Source: Leptospira terpstrae serovar Hualin str. LT 11-33 = ATCC 700639 | GTDB taxonomy: Bacteria; Spirochaetota; Leptospiria; Leptospirales; Leptospiraceae | Assembly: GCF_000332495.1 (NCBI RefSeq) | Contig: NZ_AOGW02000023.1 | Coordinates: 124,001 to 188,000 of the forward strand | Direction of reading: 5' to 3' | Length of the DNA stretch: 64,000 nt | Shown here: positions 27,585 through 36,281 of the stretch, piece by piece | Layout of the letters: each line of letters begins with the position of its first letter | Numbering within the stretch: position 1 is the first letter of the stretch | Notes under the pieces: generated by a model | Databases searched by the model: none | What the model was told of the DNA's origin: nothing | The model's input: only the letters and a program-made list of their open reading frames with translations | Made by a program: the position numbers and the translations under genes

Positions 27585-28862
27585 CTAGGACTTAGATGGC
27601 TCCTCAAAAGACTTTAAAGCTTCTTCGCGATCACTATAGAATTGAAAAGCATTCGAAAGACCAAGCAAATGAAAGACCTGTAAGATGGAACTAGTCACTC
27701 CCACGAGAGCCATTTCTTTATTTCTTTTTTGTAAGTTCATTTTAACATCCAAAATCATTCGAATGCCAAGACTTGAGATGTATCGAAGTTCTGAAAAATC
27801 CAAAATGAGATGTTTTCTATCGGCTCCGACCATTTCATCTAAGATCGTTTGAGTGATACGATCGAGTGGCCCGGATTCCATACGACCTTTGATTTGGACG
27901 ATGACGGTTCCATTGATGCGTTTTTGCTCTATTTCGTATGGTAAGTCTTGCATGGATTCCCCTCTCTTTAGCGGAACAATTACAAATAATTTCTCAGGCG
28001 ATAACCGAATCGTCGCCTTTGCGTAAGGTGGAAAGGGATAGTGTCTCTCTGTAAGAGAGTCAACCGCTAGTCCACCATTCATTTCGGAAATAACTTCCAC
28101 TTGATCTAAAGCCCTAAAATCTGCCAAGGAAAACTCTGTTTCTCGAGACTTCACTCGTATTTCTCGAGAATAAACATGGAAAAAAGGCTCATGTTTTGAA
28201 AATGGCTGGAATTTCTTTGGAAAACAGGAACTGATCCATCCAGTTGATCCTGCACCGGTATAGACAAGTAGTCCCGAACATTTTTGTTCTTCTTTGTTGC
28301 CTTGGTAGGAAATCCAAAACCTTGAAGTGAGATCAGGGCTGTTGTTTCGAATCGAAAGTTCGCAAATAGCAGGGACAGTTCTTAGTTTTGTCCCATTTGG
28401 ATAATGAATTTCCGTATCGAGTAGGGACCATGACTCTAGTTTTGTTTGAGAGAAGTTATTTTTAACTGCTTTTTTTAATTCTTCCGCAGTAAACCCAAGG
28501 AGAGCGCCCACTGAGGAGTTTGGATCGGAATTACATCCAATTAAGTGAGTATTTCCTGCCAAATGGGCTACATAAGTAAAATGATTATCTCCACCATGAG
28601 CCACAATTAAGTCATACCTGGTTCCACCTTCCGGATCAAAATTTTCCCGAAAAACAAAGTCGGCATTTGGAAATACTTGTGATTTTAGAAACTCACGGGA
28701 CTGTAATTGTCTTTCATGCGATTCCAATGTCCTTTCAAAGACTTCAGGATTGTGACGTGCGACTTCCTTATAGGCTTGAATGGAACCGTAAGTTTCCAAA
28801 TCTAATTCGTATTTGGTACGTTTGAAGACCACTACGACCTGTTTATACTTGGTTGAAGCCAT
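27585..28862 (-). CDS. NAD kinase-like domain fused to STAS domain
   Basis: This is a 425-residue protein. The first 290 residues resemble ATP-NAD kinases of the NADK2 (mitochondrial/plant NADK3) type: VAHGGDNHFTYVAHL at 87-101 stands where GGDGT is expected, IGCNSDP is at 108-114 and YTGAGSTGW at 201-209. The usual GGDGT glycine/threonine are replaced by Asn-His, so catalysis is uncertain. Residues about 310-420 form a STAS domain (anti-anti-sigma fold) with HLILDFSELRYISSLGI at 351-367. The fusion suggests a redox-nucleotide sensor feeding a partner-switching pathway. It starts divergently from the HU gene. Confidence 0.8.
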   Translation of the reverse strand: MASTKYKQVVVVFKRTKYELDLETYGSIQAYKEVARHNPEVFERTLESHERQLQSREFLKSQVFPNADFVFRENFDPEGGTRYDLIVAHGGDNHFTYVAHLAGNTHLIGCNSDPNSSVGALLGFTAEELKKAVKNNFSQTKLESWSLLDTEIHYPNGTKLRTVPAICELSIRNNSPDLTSRFWISYQGNKEEQKCSGLLVYTGAGSTGWISSCFPKKFQPFSKHEPFFHVYSREIRVKSRETEFSLADFRALDQVEVISEMNGGLAVDSLTERHYPFPPYAKATIRLSPEKLFVIVPLKRGESMQDLPYEIEQKRINGTVIVQIKGRMESGPLDRITQTILDEMVGADRKHLILDFSELRYISSLGIRMILDVKMNLQKRNKEMALVGVTSSILQVFHLLGLSNAFQFYSDREEALKSFEEPSKS

Positions 28863-28971
28863 GAGTTTTGGAAGAAATTCCTATTTTCCTTAGGGAAATA
28901 AAGGTTTTTTTACAAAAACTTCGTTTTTCTTAGGAAATTTGCAGAAAAATTGTATCCAAAATCAATTTAAT

Positions 28972-28999
28972 CTTGTACCAAATCATGTAGTTTTATAAA
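28972..28999 (+). promoter_or_regulatory. possible promoter of the HU gene
   Basis: A TTGTAC at 28973 is followed 15 nt later by TATAAA at 28994. The elements are close to sigma-70 consensus but the spacing is short. The HU start at 29040 has an AGAGGAAAA ribosome-binding site about 8-9 nt upstream. Confidence 0.35.
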
Positions 29000-29039
29000 T
29001 AATGTGTAACCGTTAAATGGTTTAGAGGAAAATCAAAGT

Positions 29040-29345
29040 ATGGCAACAACTCCTACCCCAATGAAGAAGTCCGAAATGCTCAGCGAACTCGCTGAAATAA
29101 CTGGTATGACCAAAAAGAACGTAGCAGCGTTCTTAGACTCCTTTGTTGATCTCGCTTATAAAGAAACCAAGAAAAACGGTGCTTTCATCATTCCAGGTTT
29201 AGGAAAACTTGTTAAACGCAATCGTCCAAAACGTAAAGGAAGAAACCCAGCAACCGGTGAAGCGATTGTAATTCCTGCTAAAACTGTTGTTAAATTCACA
29301 CTTTCTAAAACTTGCAAAGATGCAGTTGTGCCTCCTAAAAAATAA
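29040..29345 (+). CDS. hup: HU-family DNA-binding protein
   Basis: This 101-residue protein has the HU/IHF fold: KKSEMLSELAEITGMTKKNVAAFLDSFVDLAYKE at the N-terminus and the DNA-binding arm with IPGLGKLVKRNRPKRKGRNPATGE around residues 51-74. It bends and compacts DNA non-specifically. It is monocistronic in appearance, followed by a GC-rich hairpin. The identity as HU rather than IHF is likely but not certain. Confidence 0.93.
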   Translation: MATTPTPMKKSEMLSELAEITGMTKKNVAAFLDSFVDLAYKETKKNGAFIIPGLGKLVKRNRPKRKGRNPATGEAIVIPAKTVVKFTLSKTCKDAVVPPKK

Positions 29346-29358
29346 TTTAGTTTGTGAA

Positions 29359-29380
29359 CCCAGGAGGATGTCCCCCTGGG
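29359..29380 (+). terminator. hairpin after the HU gene, weak terminator
   Basis: CCCAGG and CCTGGG arms with two further inner pairs form a hairpin 13 nt after the HU stop codon. The downstream run is CATTTTATGG, so the U tract is poor. The loop contains AGGAGGATG, a Shine-Dalgarno-like sequence. Confidence 0.45.
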
Positions 29381-29386
29381 CATTTT

Positions 29387-29839
29387 ATGGATAAAAAACC
29401 TTATCCGTTTTTACCTTTTGAAGATTCTCTCGTAGGAGAGAAAATTCTTCTCGTTTGGCAGCAAAGCCATCACTCAGTGAAAAATCTCAAAGATCATCTT
29501 TTAAAAGCATTAGAGATCACTGAAGACCAGATCGTATTTACTCCTAATGCCATTAAACAAAAGTTAATGGTTTCCTATCCAACCGAAATTCGTTCTTTCA
29601 TTGATAAGGGAGAACTATCGAATATCACCAATTTGTTGTTACAGATTGCGAAAGGTAAATCAGAGTCATATCCTATTCCAGCACTTGACATAACATTAGA
29701 ACTCATCGAATGGATTTTAACAGGGTTTGATTTGGACGATGTTCTTGTAGAAACCTTATCTGCATTATTCGATACATCCTTAACGAATGAATTCATTGAT
29801 CATGTAAGAGCAGAATACATCAAAGAATTTCGTGGTTGA
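29387..29839 (+). CDS. unknown 150-residue protein
   Basis: The frame is open from a GTG at 29354, but that lies before and within the HU terminator hairpin. The ATG at 29387 is preferred, giving 150 residues. The protein is acidic and helical (LLVWQQSHHSVKNLKDHLLKAL; ALDITLELIEWILTGFDLDDV) with no signal peptide. No family is recognised. It lies 87 bp before the AGPS-like flavoprotein gene. Confidence 0.65.
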   Translation: MDKKPYPFLPFEDSLVGEKILLVWQQSHHSVKNLKDHLLKALEITEDQIVFTPNAIKQKLMVSYPTEIRSFIDKGELSNITNLLLQIAKGKSESYPIPALDITLELIEWILTGFDLDDVLVETLSALFDTSLTNEFIDHVRAEYIKEFRG

Positions 29840-29926
29840 AGAATTTTCAATTCCCAAGGTTATTTTGATTGTCAAATATTGAACTTGGTTCAAATTTTGG
29901 AACAAATAAGGACTTTGGTTACCAAT

Positions 29927-31543
29927 ATGCAAACTCGTACAATTTATAAATGGGGATCTCCCGATGTAGAAGAAAAACTACCGGAACATACATTGAAATT
30001 TTTGGAACAGCAGTTCCCTGTAGATAAAGAGTTTAAAGCATCCCTTCCTAAAGGAGAAATTCCACTCAATTCCTTAAAAAAATCAAAGATCACACAAACT
30101 ACTATTACAAAACTCAAACAAATTGTTGGTAAAGATTATGTTTCGTTAGACGATGCAACGCGGGCTAGGCATTCCATTGGAAAGTTTTATACAGAAATTT
30201 ATAAAGCAAGATTTGGTGAAGTGACTGACGTAGTTGATGTAGTTGTATCGCCGAAAAATGAACAGGAAGTCATAGAAATTATTTCATTAGCGAATGCTGG
30301 AAAAATCCCTGTGATTCCTTATGGAGCAGGTTCCACAGTGACCAAAGCTTTGCAAGCTCCAAAAGGTGGGATCTCCTTAGATTTATCTCGCCTGAGTCGT
30401 ATCATTGAATTCAATGCTATAGATTCTACTGTGACAGTAGAGGCAGGTGTTTACGGTCCTGTTTTGGAAAAACATTTGAATGAACGTGGATACACTTGCG
30501 GCCACTTCCCCCAATCATTCGAATTTTCTACTGTTGGTGGTTGGATAGCTGCAAAAGGCGCCGGACAAGCCTCCACAGGTTATGGAAAGATAGAGGATAT
30601 ACTCCTTAGTCTAACAGCCATTACTCCCTCAGGGAAATTTGAATCAAAAGCTTATCCGGCTGCTTCCATTGGACCCGATTTATTCCGTTTGTTTCTTGGA
30701 ACCGAAGGAAGTTTTGGAGTCATAACCAAAGCCACATTAAAAATTAGGAAGTATCATCCAGAAAATTCAGCAAAAGGTTCTTTTATATTTAAGAACTTTG
30801 AGAAGGCTGTGGAAACCATGCGAGATGTCATGCAAGCTGGATTTGGCAAACCACATTTCTTTCGTATCCAAGATCCGGAAGAAACGGACATTTCGTTCCA
30901 TATGAGTGGCCTTCATGGTGGAAAAGAAGATTTGTTTTTACGATTCATTGGATACAAACCAATGGAAAGGTCCCTCATGCATATCATTGTAGATGGAGAT
31001 CCGTCCTATTCTAAAGAAGTATTAAAAAAGATTAAAAAAATTGCCAAACGGAATGGTGGATTTTCGACAGGAGAATCTCCAGTAAATAAGTGGTTACACC
31101 AAAGGTACTCCAGTGCATACCTCCGTGATTATCTAATGGACGAAGGGATCAGAATTGATACTTTAGAGACGGCTGTTAGTTGGTCTAACCTTCATGAACT
31201 ATGGGAAAAAACTCGTGCTTATATCAAAAGTCATGAAAACACATCATGTATGGTGCATATCTCTCATGCTTATGAAAATGGTGCCAATTTGTATTTTATT
31301 TTCTTAAGTCCTATGAACCAAAAGAATGAAGAGGCTAATTTTGTGAAATTTCACAAGGGAATCATTGATAGCATCCATAAACATGGAGGTTCCCTTTCTC
31401 ACCACCATGGAGTTGGAAGGATGTTATCTCCTTGGATGGAAGGAGAAGTAGGGAAAGAAGGGCTTCGGATTTTATCATCTCTTAAGAAAACATTTGATCC
31501 TAAAGGAATCATGAATCCGGGCGGATTGTTAGGACTTAAATAA
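29927..31543 (+). CDS. alkylglycerone-phosphate synthase-like FAD-linked oxidase
   Basis: The frame begins at a TTG (29879), but the ATG at 29927 gives an N-terminus (TRTIYKWGSPD) like that of AGPS proteins, 538 residues. The FAD-binding region shows PYGAGSTVTKAL, GGWIAAKGAGQASTGYGKIED and FLGTEGSFGVIT. The C-terminal region has HHHGVGRML with a cluster of histidines like the catalytic site of alkyl-DHAP synthase. In eukaryotes the enzyme makes the ether bond of ether lipids; the bacterial substrate is unproven. It is followed without gap by tetR, a lipid kinase and glpD. Confidence 0.88.
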   Translation: MQTRTIYKWGSPDVEEKLPEHTLKFLEQQFPVDKEFKASLPKGEIPLNSLKKSKITQTTITKLKQIVGKDYVSLDDATRARHSIGKFYTEIYKARFGEVTDVVDVVVSPKNEQEVIEIISLANAGKIPVIPYGAGSTVTKALQAPKGGISLDLSRLSRIIEFNAIDSTVTVEAGVYGPVLEKHLNERGYTCGHFPQSFEFSTVGGWIAAKGAGQASTGYGKIEDILLSLTAITPSGKFESKAYPAASIGPDLFRLFLGTEGSFGVITKATLKIRKYHPENSAKGSFIFKNFEKAVETMRDVMQAGFGKPHFFRIQDPEETDISFHMSGLHGGKEDLFLRFIGYKPMERSLMHIIVDGDPSYSKEVLKKIKKIAKRNGGFSTGESPVNKWLHQRYSSAYLRDYLMDEGIRIDTLETAVSWSNLHELWEKTRAYIKSHENTSCMVHISHAYENGANLYFIFLSPMNQKNEEANFVKFHKGIIDSIHKHGGSLSHHHGVGRMLSPWMEGEVGKEGLRILSSLKKTFDPKGIMNPGGLLGLK

Positions 31544-32184
31544 TGGGCGTTTCTGAAAGGAAAAAACGAGAATTTGCACAAAGAGAAACGGATATTCTTC
31601 ATTGTGCCATTGAACTCTTTAGAACCAAACATCCATCTCTAGTAAAGATGGATGATATTGCAAAACAATTAGAAATAGGTCGGGGGACGATTTATCTCCA
31701 TTTCAAAAGTAAAGACGATTTGATGGCACGCATTCAATATGAGGATTATGTAAGACTTAGAGCTCGTTTGGAAAAGGCCTTTGATGAACAAACTGCTATA
31801 GAAATGTCAAGAAAGGCAATACGTGCCTACATTGATCATTGTTTAGGAGATCGTCATATGTACATTGTTGCTAAACAATGCGGTGTCAATTTAAACATTG
31901 ATAATGTCTCTGATGATATGCGCAGACTTTTAACAGAGGAAAGAACAAACCGGCTAACACTTTTAGAAAAGATCTATAAACAAGCAAAACTAGAAAATCT
32001 AATCAATTCCAGAGGGACTTATCCAAACGTTGCAGTTGCTTGGGGAATGATTCGCGGTGCAGTGGAAGTCATTTTGGATGGGCACTTTCAAAATGAAATC
32101 AAAAGTGAAAAAGCCTATCTAGACACGATTGAACATGTATTATTCTATGGATTATTTTCTGGTGGTAACAAAGGAGAGACTTGA
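31543..32184 (+). CDS. TetR-family transcriptional regulator
   Basis: This 213-residue protein has a TetR helix-turn-helix at about residues 16-60 (FRTKHPSLVKMDDIAKQLEIG followed by TIYLHFKSKDDL) and a helical ligand-binding domain. The ATG overlaps the AGPS stop codon (TAATG), and its own 3' end overlaps the lipid kinase start. Its place inside the cassette suggests it controls these lipid genes, perhaps sensing an acyl or lipid ligand. No operator was identified. Confidence 0.9.
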   Translation: MGVSERKKREFAQRETDILHCAIELFRTKHPSLVKMDDIAKQLEIGRGTIYLHFKSKDDLMARIQYEDYVRLRARLEKAFDEQTAIEMSRKAIRAYIDHCLGDRHMYIVAKQCGVNLNIDNVSDDMRRLLTEERTNRLTLLEKIYKQAKLENLINSRGTYPNVAVAWGMIRGAVEVILDGHFQNEIKSEKAYLDTIEHVLFYGLFSGGNKGET

Positions 32185-33110
32185 TGAGAAAGATTAAAGT
32201 TATTCTAAATCCTGTATCAGGCGGAGGTCTTTCTGCAAAAGTTTGGAAAAAAGTAGAACCCGAGCTACAAAAAAGAGGAATTCCTTATGAATTTGAAGCT
32301 ACCACTAAGGATAGAGCAGCGAGAGATATCGCAAAAGACGCCGTCAAACAAGGGTTCCATTGGATCATTGGAATCGGTGGTGATGGTACCTTTTCAAATG
32401 TTATCAATGGCCTTTTCGAAAATGGAAAACTAATCAATAAAAATGTTATTTTTAGTCCCATTCCTGCGGGTCGTGGAAATGACTTTATTAAAACCGTGAA
32501 AGTTCCCAAAAATCCTATCAAGGCATTAGAACAGATTTTGAACGGACAAGAAAGGATAATTGATTTAATTGCAGTTACTTACACAAAAGCAGACAAAACA
32601 AAAGGAAATTATCTCTGTTTGAACTTAGCTGACTTTGGAATGGGTGGAGAAGTAGTGTATAAAGTCAATCGTTCCAAACTTGCAACAATTTTAGGAGGGA
32701 AAGGAGTATTTCTTTTATATTCCTTTCTTGGTTTATTTACTTATACCAATAAAAAGATTACTCTGACTCTCTCAAAGTTTGAAAAAATTACAAATCAGTG
32801 TCGGTTAGTAGTCTGCGCTAACGGCGAATATGCGGGTGGTGGCATGTGGTTTGCACCCAAAGCAAAACTCGATGATGGTAAAATGGATTTTCTTGCAATT
32901 CAGAATGTCACTGTTTTGGAAACCCTTCGAAAATTTGGTAAATTGTATCAAGGAAAGTTATCAGATGATTCTAAAGTGATTTCCAAACAAATAACTGAAT
33001 TAACTGCAGATTCAGAAGAAGATGTTTTTATCGATGTGGACGGCGAAAATATGGGCCAACTTCCTGCCCATTTTAAAGTACTACCGAAAGTCTTACCTAT
33101 CAAATGTTAA
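32184..33110 (+). CDS. diacylglycerol kinase-family lipid kinase (YegS/DgkB-like)
   Basis: This 308-residue protein has the DAGK catalytic motif GIGGDGTFSNVINGL near residue 63 and an early NPVSGGG phosphate-binding loop. The rest is beta-rich, with DGKMDFLAIQ and IDVDGE, as in YegS/DgkB. It would phosphorylate a lipid or sphingoid substrate with ATP. The ATG at 32184 overlaps the TGA of tetR. The gene is followed 4 nt later by glpD. Confidence 0.92.
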   Translation: MRKIKVILNPVSGGGLSAKVWKKVEPELQKRGIPYEFEATTKDRAARDIAKDAVKQGFHWIIGIGGDGTFSNVINGLFENGKLINKNVIFSPIPAGRGNDFIKTVKVPKNPIKALEQILNGQERIIDLIAVTYTKADKTKGNYLCLNLADFGMGGEVVYKVNRSKLATILGGKGVFLLYSFLGLFTYTNKKITLTLSKFEKITNQCRLVVCANGEYAGGGMWFAPKAKLDDGKMDFLAIQNVTVLETLRKFGKLYQGKLSDDSKVISKQITELTADSEEDVFIDVDGENMGQLPAHFKVLPKVLPIKC

Positions 33111-33114
33111 TAGA

Positions 33115-34755
33115 ATGAAACAAATAACAAAATTAGAAAGTTCTAGATTAAAGCATCTCAAAAACGAATACGACATCGTCATCATTGGTGGCGGAATTAC
33201 CGGTGCCAATGTACTTTGGGATGCAACCCTTCGCGGTTATAATTGCCTGCTTGTGGAAAAAAACGATTATGCTTCCGGTACAAGCCAAGCCACTTCAAAA
33301 TTAATTCATGGGGGACTCAGATATCTTAAGAATTTTGAATTTGCACTGGTCCGTGAATCTTTATCGGAAAGAAGATACTTAGCAAAAATTTCTCCTCATG
33401 CGGTACGTCCCATGGGTTTTATCATTCCGATCCGATCATGGTTTCAAAGGATTCAGTTATTTTTAGGAATGGAATTGTACAATGCCCTATCCTTCGATCG
33501 AAACAAGGAAATTGATCCTGATGTACAACTTCCTAGATACCGATGGAATTCCCTTGCTGAAACGATTTATAAAGTAATTGGCCTTGGCAGAAAATTTTTA
33601 ATAGGTAGTTTTCAATACTACGACTATGCCAATCCCAATCCGGAAAAACATACAACTGAATTTATTTTGTCTGCGAAAGAAAAGGGTGCCCATGCTTTTA
33701 ATTATCTTTCCGTGACTACATTAAAAAAACAAAATAGCGGTGGTTATACGGTTGGTCTTACTGACTCCATTTCTGGAAAAAAAGTATTAGTTTCCACTAA
33801 AGTTGTTGTGAATTCCGCAGGTCCCTGGGCCGACGTGATTGAGACTATGACTGGTGTCACTGCAGAGAAAAAATTAGTACGTTCTAAAGGGATTCATGCG
33901 GTAGTACGCAATATTTGTGGAAATGAATGTGTTGTATTATCGAAAAGAGATGGATCTCATCTTTTTGTGATTCCCTGGAGAGGGAAAACCATTGTAGGGA
34001 CTACAGATACAGCCTATGAAGATGCCCCCGATCTGTTTAAAGTCAAACAATCCGAAATTGTAGATTTATTAGATGAAGTGAATCATAGTTTTGGATTCGC
34101 AAAATTGACTCTAAAAGATGTGGATTATTACTATGGTGGCCTTCGTCCGTTAGTGGAAGATCCGGGAAGTACGGAAGGTACCTATTCTGCTTCCCGAAAA
34201 TCAGAAATCTTTCATTATGAAAAAGAAGGTTTCCCTGGTTTCTTTTCTGCGTTAGGTGGAAAGTATACTACAAGCCGTGCCGTTGCAGAATCTTTAGTCA
34301 ATGCAATTGATTTATTTTCTAAGGGGTCTGAGTCAAGTTGTGTCACAAAATTTACTCCACTTCTTGGCGGAAGATACCAAAATCTAAAAGAACTTACGAC
34401 AGAATTAGAGTTCAAATTTCCAAAAACACCTGGATCAAAAATTGATACTTTATCGAAACGGTATGGAAGTGTGACATGGAAAATTCTGTCTTTAGAAGGA
34501 AGTGATACGTACCGCATTCCGAATGGAGAGATTTACTATGAAGAAGAAGTCGAATATTTGGTAACTCATGAAGATATCCTTCATCTAACGGATTTTTACT
34601 TTAGAAGGTCTGGGGTAGGTACTGTGGGAAACCTTGATCCTCAAGAAAGAACTCGGTTAGACAAAAAAATTGCAAAAGTACTCGGTTGGAATGCGGACCG
34701 ACTCAAAGAAGAAATTAAGGCTGTGGATCAAAGATACAAGTGGTTTGTTGACTGA
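33115..34755 (+). CDS. glpD: FAD-dependent glycerol-3-phosphate dehydrogenase
   Basis: The 546-residue protein starts at the ATG at 33115; an upstream frame beginning at 33022 overlaps the lipid kinase by 89 bp and is unlikely. It has a dinucleotide-binding motif DIVIIGGGITGANVLWDA, then SGTSQATSKLIHGGLRYL, a glpD signature, and a late GGKYTTSRAVAE. It oxidises sn-glycerol-3-phosphate to DHAP and passes electrons to menaquinone. Its place beside AGPS-like and lipid kinase genes fits glycerolipid turnover. Confidence 0.93.
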   Translation: MKQITKLESSRLKHLKNEYDIVIIGGGITGANVLWDATLRGYNCLLVEKNDYASGTSQATSKLIHGGLRYLKNFEFALVRESLSERRYLAKISPHAVRPMGFIIPIRSWFQRIQLFLGMELYNALSFDRNKEIDPDVQLPRYRWNSLAETIYKVIGLGRKFLIGSFQYYDYANPNPEKHTTEFILSAKEKGAHAFNYLSVTTLKKQNSGGYTVGLTDSISGKKVLVSTKVVVNSAGPWADVIETMTGVTAEKKLVRSKGIHAVVRNICGNECVVLSKRDGSHLFVIPWRGKTIVGTTDTAYEDAPDLFKVKQSEIVDLLDEVNHSFGFAKLTLKDVDYYYGGLRPLVEDPGSTEGTYSASRKSEIFHYEKEGFPGFFSALGGKYTTSRAVAESLVNAIDLFSKGSESSCVTKFTPLLGGRYQNLKELTTELEFKFPKTPGSKIDTLSKRYGSVTWKILSLEGSDTYRIPNGEIYYEEEVEYLVTHEDILHLTDFYFRRSGVGTVGNLDPQERTRLDKKIAKVLGWNADRLKEEIKAVDQRYKWFVD

Positions 34756-35186
34756 TGGCAAGAATCACCATTGATATTCCTGAAAAACAAATTTATTCTA
34801 CAGATCTAAGTGTAAGGATCTCGGATATTAACTTCGCTGGGCATTTGGCTCATGATGCGATTTTAACTTTAACTCATGAATGCCGGGCCCGTTTTTTTCA
34901 CTTCCATGGTTGGACTGAAATCAATGTAGAAGGGAAGGGGATTGTAGTTTCTGATGTGGCCATAGTGTATAAATCTGAAGCTTTTTTCCCTGATGATTTA
35001 GAGATGCAGCTCTATGTGGACAATGTGTCCAAAAAATCTTTAGAGATGGTTTATGTGATTACACATAAAAATGGAGGAAAAGAAATTGCGAGAGCCAAAA
35101 CTGCCATCGTATTCTTTGATTATGCGGAAAGAAAACCTTGTCCTATTCCTGAAGTTTTTTTAAAAGTTCTAGGACCAGTGGGATGA
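34755..35186 (+). CDS. hotdog-fold thioesterase (YbgC/4HBT-like)
   Basis: This 143-residue protein is a single hotdog domain with VRISDINFAGHLAHDAILTLTHECR near the start, where the Asp and His positions resemble those of YbgC/4-hydroxybenzoyl-CoA thioesterases. Its ATG overlaps the glpD stop (TGATG), making it the last gene of the cassette. The likely substrate is an acyl-CoA or an activated fatty acid. The gene ends 3 bp before the convergent meaB. Confidence 0.85.
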   Translation: MARITIDIPEKQIYSTDLSVRISDINFAGHLAHDAILTLTHECRARFFHFHGWTEINVEGKGIVVSDVAIVYKSEAFFPDDLEMQLYVDNVSKKSLEMVYVITHKNGGKEIARAKTAIVFFDYAERKPCPIPEVFLKVLGPVG

Positions 35187-35189
35187 CTT

Positions 35190-36179
35190 TTATTTGATTT
35201 TTTTTTGGATAGAGGAAACAATTTTACGTTCCTCTTCTTCATACTTTAATTTATGAATTCCGCCGATTGGGTTTCGTTTGACAGCTCTGTTCCATTGTGA
35301 CGATTCTAATTCTTCCCAAATCGAAATCCCCCACCTACCATACTCATTCCGGATCCACTGTGTGAGTTGGATAAGTGTTTCCGCATTTTTGTCCTTTCTC
35401 TTTTCATAATGCAGGATGTATTGTAATAGTTCTTCGATTCCTTTTCGTTTTGTAACTGAAGTTTTGAAAATGGGCGGAAGCGACTGGTTGGGAAGGATAT
35501 CTTTGATGAATTCCAAAGTAGATTGTAACATATAGTAACTAGAATTTGCCAACGATTCTTCATCACATTTGTTGATGATGAATGCTTCTGGTACTTCCAT
35601 AATTCCAGACTTCATAAATTGAACTTGGTCACCACCCAGAGGTTGCATTACAAGAAAAGACAAGTCGGAGATTAGTGAAACAGAAATTTCGTTTTGGCCA
35701 ATTCCTACTGTTTCCACAAATACATAATCAAAGATCCGTCTTAAAAATCGAATCACATGGTAAGTATAGGGATTCAGTCCTCCCAGTTCTAATTGGGATG
35801 GTTGGGATCGAAAATACAGTCTATTGTCTCGCCTTGGAAGTGTAACGCGAGTTCTATCTCCTAAGATGGAACCTCCACTTACATTAGAAGAAGGATCAAT
35901 GGCTACGATTGCCATTTTTTTATCTGGAGCAAATTCTAAAAAAAGTCGGCATAATTCACCAAGTAACGAAGATTTGCCGGCACCAGGAGTTCCAGTAATG
36001 CCAATGGTAATTCCTTCTTTAAAATTTGGTTTTTGGTGTGATAGTTCCTGAAATAAAGACTCTCTGAATTCTAAATTCTTTTCGGTTTCAATTTTAGAAA
36101 TGATTTTGGCAATCGGATATTTTTCACCTACCAGTGCATCAGAAACCAATTGGGATAATGATTCTTTAGTATCAATCAA
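35190..36179 (-). CDS. meaB: MeaB/ArgK-type GTPase chaperone of B12-dependent mutase
   Basis: This 329-residue G3E-family GTPase has a Walker A motif ITGTPGAGKSSLLGEL, a switch segment ETVGIGQNE and a guanine specificity motif NKCD. MeaB protects and loads the adenosylcobalamin cofactor of acyl-CoA mutases. Its gene follows the mutase gene by about 100 bp and is transcribed in the same direction, supporting the pairing. The gap contains a long inverted repeat. Confidence 0.93.
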   Translation of the reverse strand: MIDTKESLSQLVSDALVGEKYPIAKIISKIETEKNLEFRESLFQELSHQKPNFKEGITIGITGTPGAGKSSLLGELCRLFLEFAPDKKMAIVAIDPSSNVSGGSILGDRTRVTLPRRDNRLYFRSQPSQLELGGLNPYTYHVIRFLRRIFDYVFVETVGIGQNEISVSLISDLSFLVMQPLGGDQVQFMKSGIMEVPEAFIINKCDEESLANSSYYMLQSTLEFIKDILPNQSLPPIFKTSVTKRKGIEELLQYILHYEKRKDKNAETLIQLTQWIRNEYGRWGISIWEELESSQWNRAVKRNPIGGIHKLKYEEEERKIVSSIQKKIK

Positions 36180-36220
36180 GGGATGTTGCCATTATTTAGA
36201 TATAAAATAGAGTAGTGTAA

Positions 36221-36260
36221 ACTTCCATTGCAAATTTGGAATTTGAATTGCAATGGAAGT
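36221..36260. repeat. 13-bp inverted repeat between mutase and meaB
   Basis: Perfect 13-bp arms ACTTCCATTGCAA (36221-36233) and TTGCAATGGAAGT (36248-36260) enclose a 14-nt loop that can itself form a smaller stem (CAAATT/AATTTG). On the minus strand the hairpin is not followed by a long T tract, so it may be a processing or attenuation signal between the genes rather than a full terminator. Confidence 0.6.
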
Positions 36261-36281
36261 TAAAAAAACGGGTCTTCGTGA

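Noticed and set aside
33022..33114. Upstream start for glpD giving a longer protein
   Set aside because: It would overlap the lipid kinase gene by 89 bp, and the added residues do not resemble GlpD. The ATG at 33115 gives a normal N-terminus.
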